Of a DNA stretch of 5,425 nt, positions 1 to 5,425 are shown piece by piece (the stretch's first letter is position 1; every line of letters starts with the position of its first letter). Both the position numbers and the translations under genes were made by a program. Source of the stretch: Rhodobacterales bacterium (GTDB lineage Bacteria > Pseudomonadota > Alphaproteobacteria > Rhodobacterales > Rhodobacteraceae); the NCBI GenBank assembly GCA_013298485.1, contig JAAFHS010000213.1:1-5425 (forward strand). The letters are read 5' to 3'. The notes under the pieces were generated by a model. The model saw only the letters and a list, made by a program, of their open reading frames with translations. It searched no databases and had not been told where the DNA came from.

Positions 1-882
1 CGCGCCGCCATCCAGACGCTCGGCGGCTTTGACAAACTGATGGAAACCCTGCGCCAGCGCCTTGCCGAACAGCAGGGCCGCCATCAGGGCGGCTCCAAAT
101 GGATCGGCACCGCAGGAACCTCGCCGTTCGGGGCTTATGGCGATAACCCCGAAGGCGTGCGCATCGGGCAAGATCAAAGCCGCCACCAGCGCGCCGTCAA
201 GGTCTGGGACAAACGCGCCTTCCGCAACCTTGATGACAGCGGCGAAATCGGCACCCGCACGATCAAGCTCGCCCTGCGGTCCCTGCGCAAATGGGCGCGC
301 GACGGGGCAGTGCAGGAACTTGATCTTGACGGCACGATCCGCGCCACCGCGCGCCAGGGCTGGCTTAATGTGCAAACCCGCGCTGAACGCCGCAACGCTG
401 TCAAAGTCCTGATCTTCTTCGATATCGGCGGCAGCATGGGCCCGCATATCCGCGTGATGGAGGATCTGTTCGCGGCCGCAAAGTCGGAATTCCGCACACT
501 CACCACCTTCTATTTCCACAACTGTCTTTATGAGGGTGTCTGGCAGGACAACGCCCGCCGCTGGGATGCGCAGACGCCCACATGGGACGTGCTGCGCAAG
601 CACGGCCCTGACACGCGCGCCATCTTTGTCGGTGACGCGGCGATGAGCCCCTATGAGATCACCCATCCCGGCGGGGCCAACGAACACTGGAACCCAGAGG
701 CAGGCCAGGTCTGGCTACACCGCGCCTGCACCCAGTGGCCGCATCATCTGTGGATCAACCCCATGCCGCAGGCGCAGTGGCACCACACCCATTCCACCCG
801 CCTGATCCAGGGCATTTTCGACGGCCGGATGGTGCCGATGACCCTCGCAGGCCTCAGCGACGGCATCAGGATGCTGCGCTGA
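1..882 (+). CDS. VWA domain protein, CoxE-like (5' end outside window)
   Basis: The frame is open from base 1 and ends at a TGA at 880-882, so 293 C-terminal residues are visible and the start lies upstream. The core is a von Willebrand factor A fold of the CoxE-like type. A hydrophobic strand 'VLIFFDIGGSM' (Asp codon at 421) carries the D-x-G-x-S form of the metal-ion-dependent adhesion site, and a later 'IFVGDAAMSP' (about 631-660) supplies the second metal-site loop. The upstream part, with 'GGTAGTSPFG'-like Gly-rich sequence and 'VQTRAERRNAVKV', is typical of these bacterial cytoplasmic VWA proteins of about 390 residues. Family members often sit beside a MoxR-type AAA+ ATPase and are thought to help assemble or activate metal enzymes or complexes. 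No such partner is visible here, and it would have to lie upstream. No signal peptide or membrane segment is seen in the visible part. The family call is solid; the specific role is unknown. Confidence 0.88.
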   Translation, partial: RAAIQTLGGFDKLMETLRQRLAEQQGRHQGGSKWIGTAGTSPFGAYGDNPEGVRIGQDQSRHQRAVKVWDKRAFRNLDDSGEIGTRTIKLALRSLRKWARDGAVQELDLDGTIRATARQGWLNVQTRAERRNAVKVLIFFDIGGSMGPHIRVMEDLFAAAKSEFRTLTTFYFHNCLYEGVWQDNARRWDAQTPTWDVLRKHGPDTRAIFVGDAAMSPYEITHPGGANEHWNPEAGQVWLHRACTQWPHHLWINPMPQAQWHHTHSTRLIQGIFDGRMVPMTLAGLSDGIRMLR

Positions 883-914
883 CAACCCGTCCCCGATTTT
901 CTGTCCACAAGTAT

Positions 915-968
915 CCTCGGGGGTGAGGCGCGACGCGCCGAGGGGGCAGAAGGCCCCCTTTCTTTCCC
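915..968 (+). terminator. GC-rich hairpin terminator with overlapping palindromes after the VWA gene
   Basis: A perfect 7-bp stem AGGGGGC (941-947) / GCCCCCT (953-959) with a 5-nt loop AGAAG is followed by the T-rich run CTTTCTTT, which fits an intrinsic terminator for the VWA gene. Directly upstream lies a perfect palindrome GGCGCG-A-CGCGCC (927-939). It sits inside a second inverted repeat, CCTCGG (915-920) / CCGAGG (938-943). That outer stem shares bases 941-943 with the terminator stem, so the two cannot form fully together. The T-run is interrupted and has no counterpart on the minus strand, so termination should act on plus-strand transcripts only. Confidence 0.75.
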
Positions 969-993
969 TCCCGCCCCGCCCCATATTCCGCCT

Positions 994-1701
994 ATGCTCA
1001 AGTTTCTCCCCATCCTGCTGCCCATCGCCTATGCGCTCTTGATGTACCGCTTTTCGGTCTGGCGCACGAAGGCCACCCTTGATGCGCAGTCCGAACCCCT
1101 GACCGATCCCGCCGTGCTTGCGGAAACCGCCAAACTCGCCGACGCGCTCGCTTTGCCGGAAATCAAGGTCAACATCTTCCAGATCGACCCAGTCAATGGC
1201 CTCGCCGCCCCCGATGGCCGCATTTTCCTGACGCGCGGCTTTCTCGCCAAACATGTGGCGGGCGAGGTGACGGCGGCGGAGCTTGCTTCGGTTATCGCCC
1301 ATGAACTTGGCCATGTGGCCCTGGGTCATACCCGCCGCCGCATGATCGACTTTACCGGGCAGAACGCCGTCTTCCTCGTCCTCGGCGCTGTCCTGAACCG
1401 GTTCCTGCCCGGCATCGGGATGTGGATCGCCAACCTGCTCGCCTCGGCGCTGGCTGCGCGTCTGTCGCGCCGCGATGAGTTTGAGGCGGATGCCTATGCC
1501 TCAGCCCTGCTGATTAAGGCGGGCATCGGCACGGGGCCGCAGAAGTCGCTCTTCGCCAAACTCGGCGCCCTGACCGGCAACCGCGCCGCCAGCGTCCCCG
1601 CCTGGCTGATGAGCCACCCCAAAGCCGCCGAACGCATCGCCGCAATCGACGCGAACGAGGCCGCGTGGATGGGCGCCGACGCGCAGGCCCGATTCGATTG
1701 A
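994..1701 (+). CDS. M48 family membrane-anchored zinc metalloprotease
   Basis: A 235-residue protein of the M48 (HtpX/Ste24/Oma1-like) peptidase family. The zinc-binding motif HELGH is at residues 103-107 (His103, His107 ligands, Glu104 catalytic base). The third ligand is Glu162 in the downstream 'RRDEFEADAYA' block, and the family's C-terminal 'SHPKAAERI' motif is at 207-215. A hydrophobic N-terminus (about 3-19) looks like a signal anchor, and a second hydrophobic stretch (about 125-156) lies between the two zinc motifs, as in HtpX-type enzymes. It therefore probably acts at the inner membrane in protein quality control, though the substrate cannot be inferred. It is a short member of the family with no added TPR or PDZ domain. 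The ATG at 994 is the first in frame after the terminator. No Shine-Dalgarno sequence precedes it (the preceding bases are C-rich), and Met17 has none either. It ends at TGA 1699-1701 and converges on the PIN gene. Confidence 0.9.
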   Translation: MLKFLPILLPIAYALLMYRFSVWRTKATLDAQSEPLTDPAVLAETAKLADALALPEIKVNIFQIDPVNGLAAPDGRIFLTRGFLAKHVAGEVTAAELASVIAHELGHVALGHTRRRMIDFTGQNAVFLVLGAVLNRFLPGIGMWIANLLASALAARLSRRDEFEADAYASALLIKAGIGTGPQKSLFAKLGALTGNRAASVPAWLMSHPKAAERIAAIDANEAAWMGADAQARFD

Positions 1702-1835
1702 CCGTGGTTAACGCGGCGTGGCCCAGACAGGACAATGGATGGTTTCTGGCCTGTTCCTGTATCTTTTCCAGAGTGTTCATCTCCTGTAAACCGCTCCGAT
1801 TAACACAGCGCTCGCATCGGGTTACGCGCCGCTCC
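1702..1835. other. Convergent intergenic region, possible weak terminator
   Basis: These 134 bases separate the stop codons of the M48 protease (plus) and the PIN gene (minus). The only terminator-like structure is ACAGGA (1727-1732) / TCCTGT (1755-1760), a 6-bp stem with a 22-nt loop followed by ATCTTTT, which could end plus-strand transcripts but is weak. A second inverted repeat CCGAT (1796-1800) / ATCGG (1816-1820) faces the minus-strand operon but lacks a T-run. I see no RNA gene or convincing small gene here. Confidence 0.4.
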
Positions 1836-2390
1836 TCACCCTGAAACGGCGGCATCCATCGCCTTGCCCAATTTCGGCAACCCCGCCCTTTTCAGAAACG
1901 CCCGCCGCGTCTTTTCCACCCCCGTCACCGCCTCCGCCCGCCCCTTCGCCCGCAGCACTGCGCGGGTCACGGGGCCATCGTCATGCGACCACAACTCCCA
2001 TAAAAATCCGTCCGGATCACGCCTCTGAATGCCTTCGGCGGCCAGGACATGGCGTGGAAAATCCATTGCATTGAAGGTCAGGATGGCATCCGCATGGCCC
2101 GCAATCGCGGTTGCCAGCACATGCACATCATTGGCATCCGGCAGGTGCAGGCGCGCCTCAACCCCGGTCGCATCGCGCACCATCGCGCGTGGAAATCTGT
2201 CATTTATCAGGGTGATAGCCCCCCGCGCCTCAACCTCGGCACCGGGGCCGAGCTTGCGTGTGGCCCGCGCCCATTCCTCAAGAATGCGCGCCGACCACAA
2301 AGGCTCAAACTGCCCGTCCGCTGCCACGCCCAGCAGGATATCCCGCAAGGCATGCGGATACAGCACACAGGCGTCCAGAACGACTTTCAC
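1836..2390 (-). CDS. PIN domain protein (putative ribonuclease, RSP_2648-like)
   Basis: A 184-residue PIN-domain protein, a fold of Mg2+-dependent ribonucleases related to PIN_3 / VapC-like proteins. The expected acidic site is present: Asp6 in the first strand 'VVLDACVLYP', Glu38/Glu39 in 'ILEEWARA', Asp85 and Asp88 in 'LPDANDVHVLATA', and Asp110 in 'TFNAMDF'. After the PIN core a basic tail of about 50 residues (roughly 135-184, many Arg/Lys) could contact nucleic acid; that is inference. The start is GTG at 2390, overlapping the TGA of the upstream methyltransferase as GTGA, and there is no strong ribosome site, so translation is probably coupled. No antitoxin gene is adjacent, so a plain toxin-antitoxin reading is not supported. 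From memory, NCBI uses the name 'RSP_2648 family PIN domain protein' for Rhodobacterales proteins of this kind. The fold is confident; the RNA target is unknown. Confidence 0.88.
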   Translation of the reverse strand: MKVVLDACVLYPHALRDILLGVAADGQFEPLWSARILEEWARATRKLGPGAEVEARGAITLINDRFPRAMVRDATGVEARLHLPDANDVHVLATAIAGHADAILTFNAMDFPRHVLAAEGIQRRDPDGFLWELWSHDDGPVTRAVLRAKGRAEAVTGVEKTRRAFLKRAGLPKLGKAMDAAVSG

Positions 2391-3631
2391 CCGTCCAGCC
2401 GGAAGAAAAGCGCCTTGAGGTAGGCGCTTTCCGCCAGTTGTGGCAGCATCGGATGATCGGGGCCGGCAAAGCCGGTGTGCAGCAATTGTGCCCGCCGCCC
2501 GCCGCGCCCGATGCCCCGCCCGCAGGCATTGCGAAAGGCTGATAAATCAACGGCATGGCTGCAGGAACACAAGACCAGATATCCCCCCGGGGCGACCAAT
2601 GGTGCCGCCAGTCTTGCAACCCGTTCATACGCCCTCAGCCCCGCTTCCAATGCCGGTTTTGCGGGTGCGAATGCAGGCGGATCGCAGATTACAAGGTCAA
2701 ACTGCCCCGTGCTGTCTTCGCCCAACCTTTCAAGGATATCAAAGGCATCCCCCTGCCGCGTCACAAAGCGGTCAGCAAAGCCGGAGGCTTCGGCCCCTGT
2801 TGTGGCCAGCGCAAGTGCGGCCGCACTCGCATCCACTGCCAGTGCGGATGCCGCCCCGTTTGCCAGCGCTGCAAGTCCAAATCCGCCGACATGTGCAAAC
2901 ACATCCAGCACCCGCGCGCCTTTTGCCAGCGACGCTGCAAAAGCATGATTGGGCCGCTGGTCAAAGAACAACCCCGTCTTCTGCCCGCCCAGCACATCGG
3001 CCATGTAGACGGCCCCGTTCATCGGCACCGCAACCGGCCCCGTGACATCGCCCGCCACCAGCAGCGTCTCTTCGTTCAGCCCCTCCAGCCCCCGCGACCG
3101 CCCTGTTGCATTCTTGATAATCCGCGTCACACCCGTGACCGCGATCAGCGCTGCAACCAGCACGTCGAGATGCGCTTCGGCCCAGGCGGCATTGGGCTGG
3201 ATCACCGCCGTCTCACCAAAACGGTCGATGACAATGCCGGGCAGCCCGTCAGCCTCGGCATGGACAAGGCGGTAGAAAGGTTGTGAATACAATCGCTTGC
3301 GCAAGGACAGCGCGCGTTCGATCCGGGTCACAAACCACGCAGCATCGATCTGCGCGCCCATGTCCCGGTCCAGCATGCGCGCGATGATCTTGGATTTGGT
3401 GTTGACCGTGACCAGCCCCAAAGGCCGCCGATCGCCATCCTCCAGCACCGCCAGAGCACCGGGGGGCAAGCCTTGCGTGCGCCGGTCGGTGACCAGTTCA
3501 TCGGCATAGACCCAGGGAAAACCATGGCGGATCGCCCGCGCCTCGGCCTTCGGTTTCAGGCGCACGACCGGGCGGCCATGGGCGGCCTCGGTGGCATCGT
3601 CGGCGGGGGGATGGGGCAAAGGGGTGGTCAT
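2387..3631 (-). CDS. RlmI-like PUA/SAM-dependent RNA methyltransferase (RSP_2647-like)
   Basis: A class I SAM-dependent RNA methyltransferase of the RlmI/COG1092 type, about 414 residues against roughly 396 for E. coli RlmI, which makes m5C1962 in 23S rRNA. Positions below count from the upstream ATG at 3640. A PUA RNA-binding domain spans about 26-92. The family signature 'RLVHAEADGLPGIVIDRFG' is at 124-142 and 'GGQKTGLFFDQRPN' at 218-231. The SAM motif 'VLDVFAHVGGFG' is at 244-255, the substrate motif 'DPPAFAP' at 320-326, and 'CSCSH' at 358-362 holds the cysteines expected in m5C enzymes. RNA, probably 23S rRNA, is the likely substrate; the exact base is not proven by sequence. I prefer the start at 3631 (Met4) because AGAGGG at 3641-3646 lies 9 nt before it but touches the ATG at 3640. 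The gene follows the lipoprotein by 42 nt and overlaps the PIN gene. Confidence 0.9.
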   Translation of the reverse strand: MTTPLPHPPADDATEAAHGRPVVRLKPKAEARAIRHGFPWVYADELVTDRRTQGLPPGALAVLEDGDRRPLGLVTVNTKSKIIARMLDRDMGAQIDAAWFVTRIERALSLRKRLYSQPFYRLVHAEADGLPGIVIDRFGETAVIQPNAAWAEAHLDVLVAALIAVTGVTRIIKNATGRSRGLEGLNEETLLVAGDVTGPVAVPMNGAVYMADVLGGQKTGLFFDQRPNHAFAASLAKGARVLDVFAHVGGFGLAALANGAASALAVDASAAALALATTGAEASGFADRFVTRQGDAFDILERLGEDSTGQFDLVICDPPAFAPAKPALEAGLRAYERVARLAAPLVAPGGYLVLCSCSHAVDLSAFRNACGRGIGRGGRRAQLLHTGFAGPDHPMLPQLAESAYLKALFFRLDG

Positions 3632-3640
3632 GATCACCAT

Positions 3641-3646
3641 CCCTCT
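3641..3646 (-). promoter_or_regulatory. Ribosome binding site deciding the methyltransferase start
   Basis: On the minus strand AGAGGG sits directly against the ATG at 3640 but 9 nt before the in-frame ATG at 3631. The normal spacing at the second makes 3631 the better start, removing three residues (Met-Val-Ile) from the longest reading. Confidence 0.6.
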
Positions 3647-3673
3647 ACATGACTTCGCAGCGCAGTGAAACGA

Positions 3674-4348
3674 TCAGTTGGCAACCGCCGCAGGCGTCAC
3701 GTCCGCGCGGGCCGCCACAGTCTGCACCGGGACCGACAACTCGCGCCGCAGCACCTGTACCAGCCGTTCCATCACGACAACCCGCTGCGTGCGGCCTGCA
3801 GCCTCTTCCGCCAGTGCGCGTCCACCACCAGATGCCTTGACATCGGCGACGACCGGGCGAGGGCCGTCAATCACCTCACCCGTCACGGCATCCCGCACGG
3901 TCAGGGTAAAATGCATCGAATGCGTCCCACCAACCGAGTAGCGCGTTTTTTCAGTAAGGCAATGAAAACGCGTGACATTCACCTCAACAATTGCCGGACG
4001 ACCGGTAGTCACACCATCTGTTGCGGTGCCCAAGGCCTCACGGAAAATCTGGCGGACCTGTTCGTGCCGGTTGCCCAACGGCTCACCCCGCCAGACGATA
4101 TCGGCCAGCGGATAGAATACATTCGCCTCGGATGCACGCAGGCTGGACGGCACGATCACATTCACCGACTGCACGACGTAAAGCGGAACACGCACATCTT
4201 GCCTGGCACCCAGGGCACCGGGGCCTTGCGTGGCAAGCGTCAAGCCATCTTGCTGCGTCGCAATGCTGCGCGACGCGGATTCGGGTTGCCCGCACGCAGC
4301 AAGCATCAGGGCTGCCGTCAGGACGGCAACAATACGGGTCAAAGGCAT
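3674..4348 (-). CDS. Putative lipoprotein of unknown function (DUF6778-like)
   Basis: A 224-residue protein (226 from the upstream ATG at 4354) with a clear lipoprotein signal. A short basic N-terminus is followed by the hydrophobic run 'IVAVLTAALMLAAC' and a lipobox Leu-Ala-Ala-Cys, so the mature protein begins at the Cys (residue 21 counting from 4354) and should be lipid-anchored. The next residues are Gly-Gln rather than Asp, which by the enterobacterial rule favours the outer membrane. The mature part shows a conserved-looking 'VNVIVPSSLRASEANVFYPLADIVWRGEP' region (about 69-97; given here only as a landmark) and ends in an Ala/Val-rich tail. I recognise no enzyme motif. It resembles the Rhodobacterales family called DUF6778, from memory. 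It is the first gene of the minus-strand unit, 42 nt before the methyltransferase. Start 4348 is chosen from ribosome-site spacing. Confidence 0.8.
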   Translation of the reverse strand: MPLTRIVAVLTAALMLAACGQPESASRSIATQQDGLTLATQGPGALGARQDVRVPLYVVQSVNVIVPSSLRASEANVFYPLADIVWRGEPLGNRHEQVRQIFREALGTATDGVTTGRPAIVEVNVTRFHCLTEKTRYSVGGTHSMHFTLTVRDAVTGEVIDGPRPVVADVKASGGGRALAEEAAGRTQRVVVMERLVQVLRRELSVPVQTVAARADVTPAAVAN

Positions 4349-4356
4349 GGTCATAT

Positions 4357-4361
4357 CCTCC
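4357..4361 (-). promoter_or_regulatory. Ribosome binding site deciding the lipoprotein start
   Basis: GGAGG on the minus strand lies 8 nt before the ATG at 4348 but only 2 nt before the ATG at 4354 (sequence ATG-ACC-ATG). The spacing favours the downstream ATG. The palindrome at 4363-4375 starts one base further upstream. Confidence 0.65.
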
Positions 4362-4362
4362 G

Positions 4363-4375
4363 GGGGATTATCCCC
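4363..4375. repeat. Perfect palindrome in the lipoprotein 5' leader
   Basis: GGGGATTATCCCC is a perfect inverted repeat with 6-bp arms around one central base, lying one base upstream of the lipoprotein ribosome site. As RNA it could form a 4-bp GC stem with a 5-nt loop beside the Shine-Dalgarno sequence; as DNA it could be a dimeric regulator site. No regulator can be named. Confidence 0.5.
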
Positions 4376-4531
4376 TGTCGAGCTAAAGGCTGAGCGCGCA
4401 TTGTGGCCGGATTGCGGAGAATAAGGTTCAAACTTGGGGTATTTTTACCCTTTATCCGCAGAAAGCACTTGAAACCGGCCACTGCAGCAACGTTTTCTAG
4501 TGTGACGAGCAGGAATGTGATCGCCTTGGTT

Positions 4532-4543
4532 GTTAGCGCTAAC
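4532..4543. promoter_or_regulatory. LacI-family-type operator upstream of edd
   Basis: GTTAGCGCTAAC is a perfect 12-bp palindrome with a central CpG, the hallmark of sites bound by LacI-family repressors (compare the E. coli GntR-type TGTTACCGGTAACA). It ends 47 nt before the edd start codon, where a repressor could block the promoter or early elongation. The likely target is edd in response to gluconate or a sugar phosphate. The regulator is not in this window, so its identity is inference. Confidence 0.65.
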
Positions 4544-4590
4544 GGGTTCTGTTAAAGCGTCTCTAGCAGCCCATGAAAGGTCGGTGTGTC

Positions 4591-5425
4591 ATGTCATTGA
4601 ACGCGACAATTGCGCAGGTCACTGAGCGTATCCAGGACCGCTCACGCCCCTCGCGCCAGTCATATCTGGACCGGATGGCCCGCGCGACCGATGCTGGCCC
4701 TGCGCGCAGTCATCTGTCATGCGGCAATCAGGCTCATGCCTATGCCGCGATGGAGGGTGACAAAGAAACGCTCGCCACCTCACGGGCACCGAATATCGGG
4801 ATTGTGACAGCGTTCAACGACATGTTGTCAGCCCACCAGCCATTTGAACGGTATCCCGATCTGATCCGCGCAGCTGCGCGCAAGGCGGGTGCGACGGCCC
4901 AAGTGGCGGGCGGCGTCCCCGCGATGTGCGACGGCGTGACCCAAGGCCAGCCGGGAATGGAGCTGTCGCTGTTTTCGCGCGACGTGATCGCCCTCGCCGC
5001 GGGGGTGGCGATGAGCCATAACTGCTTTGACGCTGCCCTGTATCTGGGTGTGTGCGACAAGATTGTGCCCGGACTGATCATGGCGGCGGCGACATTTGGC
5101 CATGTCCCTACGATTTTCGTCCCCGCCGGTCCGATGACATCAGGCCTGCCAAATGATGAGAAATCGCGTGTCCGCAATGCCTTTGCCACGGGCGAGGTCG
5201 GGCGCGAAGCGCTGATGGCGGCCGAAATGGCCAGCTACCATGGCCCAGGAACCTGTACGTTCTACGGCACCGCCAACACCAACCAGATGCTGATGGAATT
5301 CATGGGGCTGCACCTGCCGGGTGCCAGCTTTGTCAACCCAGGCACCCCCTTGCGTGAGGCGCTGACGACCGCGGCTGTGGAACGGGCGGCAGCAATCACG
5401 GCCTTGGGAAATGAGTTCCGACCCG
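4591..5425 (+). CDS. edd: 6-phosphogluconate dehydratase (3' end outside window)
   Basis: The first 278 residues of Edd, about 45% of a protein near 600 residues; the frame stays open to the window edge. Edd dehydrates 6-phosphogluconate to 2-keto-3-deoxy-6-phosphogluconate in the cytoplasm, the first dedicated step of the Entner-Doudoroff pathway, the main glucose route in many Rhodobacterales. Family (IlvD/Edd) motifs are clear. 'AMCDGVTQGQPGMELSLFSRD' spans 111-131, with Cys113. The dehydratase signature 'CDKIVPGLIMAA' is at 155-166, with Cys155. 'HGPGTCTFYGTANTNQM' is at 217-233, with Cys222. These three cysteines fit the iron-sulphur cluster ligands. The start at 4591 is preceded by GAAAGG (4575-4580) with a 10-nt spacer. 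An in-frame ATG at 4573 has no ribosome site, and a TAG at 4564 closes the frame. A partner eda gene may follow downstream, outside the window. The LacI-type site at 4532-4543 suggests sugar control. Confidence 0.95.
   Translation, partial: MSLNATIAQVTERIQDRSRPSRQSYLDRMARATDAGPARSHLSCGNQAHAYAAMEGDKETLATSRAPNIGIVTAFNDMLSAHQPFERYPDLIRAAARKAGATAQVAGGVPAMCDGVTQGQPGMELSLFSRDVIALAAGVAMSHNCFDAALYLGVCDKIVPGLIMAAATFGHVPTIFVPAGPMTSGLPNDEKSRVRNAFATGEVGREALMAAEMASYHGPGTCTFYGTANTNQMLMEFMGLHLPGASFVNPGTPLREALTTAAVERAAAITALGNEFRP

Larger units (their letters stand above)
4349..4590. promoter_or_regulatory. Divergent promoter region between lipoprotein operon and edd
   Basis: This non-coding stretch must drive both the minus-strand unit and edd. 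It is more AT-rich than the flanking genes in its middle part (about 4421-4460). Four inverted repeats are visible: 4363-4375, an imperfect AAGGTTCAAACTT at 4423-4435, GGGTA-TTTT-TACCC at 4437-4450, and the LacI-type site at 4532-4543. Candidate edd promoter elements are TTGAAA (4469-4474) with TTTTCT (4493-4498), 18 nt apart, or TTGGTT (4526-4531) with a poor -10 near 4550. None is strong enough to call alone. I could not pick a convincing minus-strand promoter. Confidence 0.6.

Noticed and set aside
715..1329. A 204-codon open frame on the minus strand across the VWA gene end and the M48 gene start
   Set aside because: It is antisense to the catalytic part of a clear M48 protease and crosses the terminator hairpin; its composition (Gly, Arg, His-rich) is that of a GC-rich shadow frame.
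1514..1855. A minus-strand frame including a short 'MNTLEKIQEQARNHPL' start in the convergent gap with AGGAG touching its ATG
   Set aside because: The AGGAG has no spacer before the ATG, and the rest of the frame is an Arg-rich shadow of the M48 gene's 3' end.
1836..2390. Reading the PIN gene as a VapC toxin of a toxin-antitoxin module
   Set aside because: The upstream coupled gene is a full-length RNA methyltransferase, not a small DNA-binding antitoxin, and the gap downstream holds no candidate.
2555..3286. A 243-codon plus-strand open frame inside the methyltransferase
   Set aside because: It lies wholly antisense to the RlmI-like gene with its motifs intact, and its Cys/Arg/Pro-rich translation resembles no protein family.
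3665..4393. A 242-codon plus-strand open frame opposite the lipoprotein
   Set aside because: The minus strand has a lipobox, ribosome site and operon spacing; the plus-strand frame has none and reads as low-grade His/Arg-rich sequence.
4501..4520. Direct repeat TGTGA (4501-4505 and 4516-4520), resembling CRP half-sites
   Set aside because: A CRP site needs an inverted TCACA partner; the repeats are direct and only five bases long, so chance is likely.
4573..4590. Alternative in-frame ATG for edd at 4573, adding six residues
   Set aside because: There is no ribosome site before it, whereas GAAAGG is well spaced for 4591.

Overview
The window looks like ordinary chromosome from a GC-rich alphaproteobacterium, most likely a Rhodobacterales (Roseobacter/Rhodobacter group) member. 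The reasons are strong G/C third-position preference, the set of protein families, the 'TATCCTCGGGGGTGAGGCGCGACGCGCCGAGGGGGC'-style intergenic palindrome (described by position below), and the start of an Entner-Doudoroff gene. I see no mobile element, CRISPR array, tRNA, rRNA or phage gene.

Layout. (1) Positions 1-882, plus strand: the 3' part of a CoxE-type von Willebrand factor A (VWA) protein, closed by a strong GC hairpin terminator. (2) 994-1701, plus: a small membrane-anchored M48 zinc metalloprotease with no visible Shine-Dalgarno sequence. (3) 1702-1835: a short convergent intergenic stretch. (4) 4348 down to 1836, minus: a compact three-gene unit read as lipoprotein (DUF6778-like), then RlmI-like PUA/SAM-dependent RNA methyltransferase, then PIN-domain nuclease. 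The last two overlap by four bases (GTGA) and are probably translationally coupled. (5) 4349-4590: a divergent regulatory region with several palindromes, including a perfect LacI-type operator. (6) 4591 to the window end, plus: the N-terminal 278 residues of 6-phosphogluconate dehydratase (Edd), cut by the window edge.

How they fit together. The minus-strand unit joins an envelope lipoprotein of unknown role to two proteins that plausibly act on RNA. The methyltransferase/PIN pair appears to be a conserved Rhodobacterales neighbourhood (from memory, the NCBI family names RSP_2647 and RSP_2648 refer to it). Edd is a separate carbon-metabolism unit whose upstream LacI-type operator suggests sugar or gluconate-responsive control. 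The VWA protein and the M48 protease are independent plus-strand genes.

I did not find a clearly new multi-gene system. The observations most worth following are the coupled RNA methyltransferase-PIN pair without an antitoxin, the LacI-type operator ahead of edd, and the palindrome element after the VWA gene, where two stems compete.
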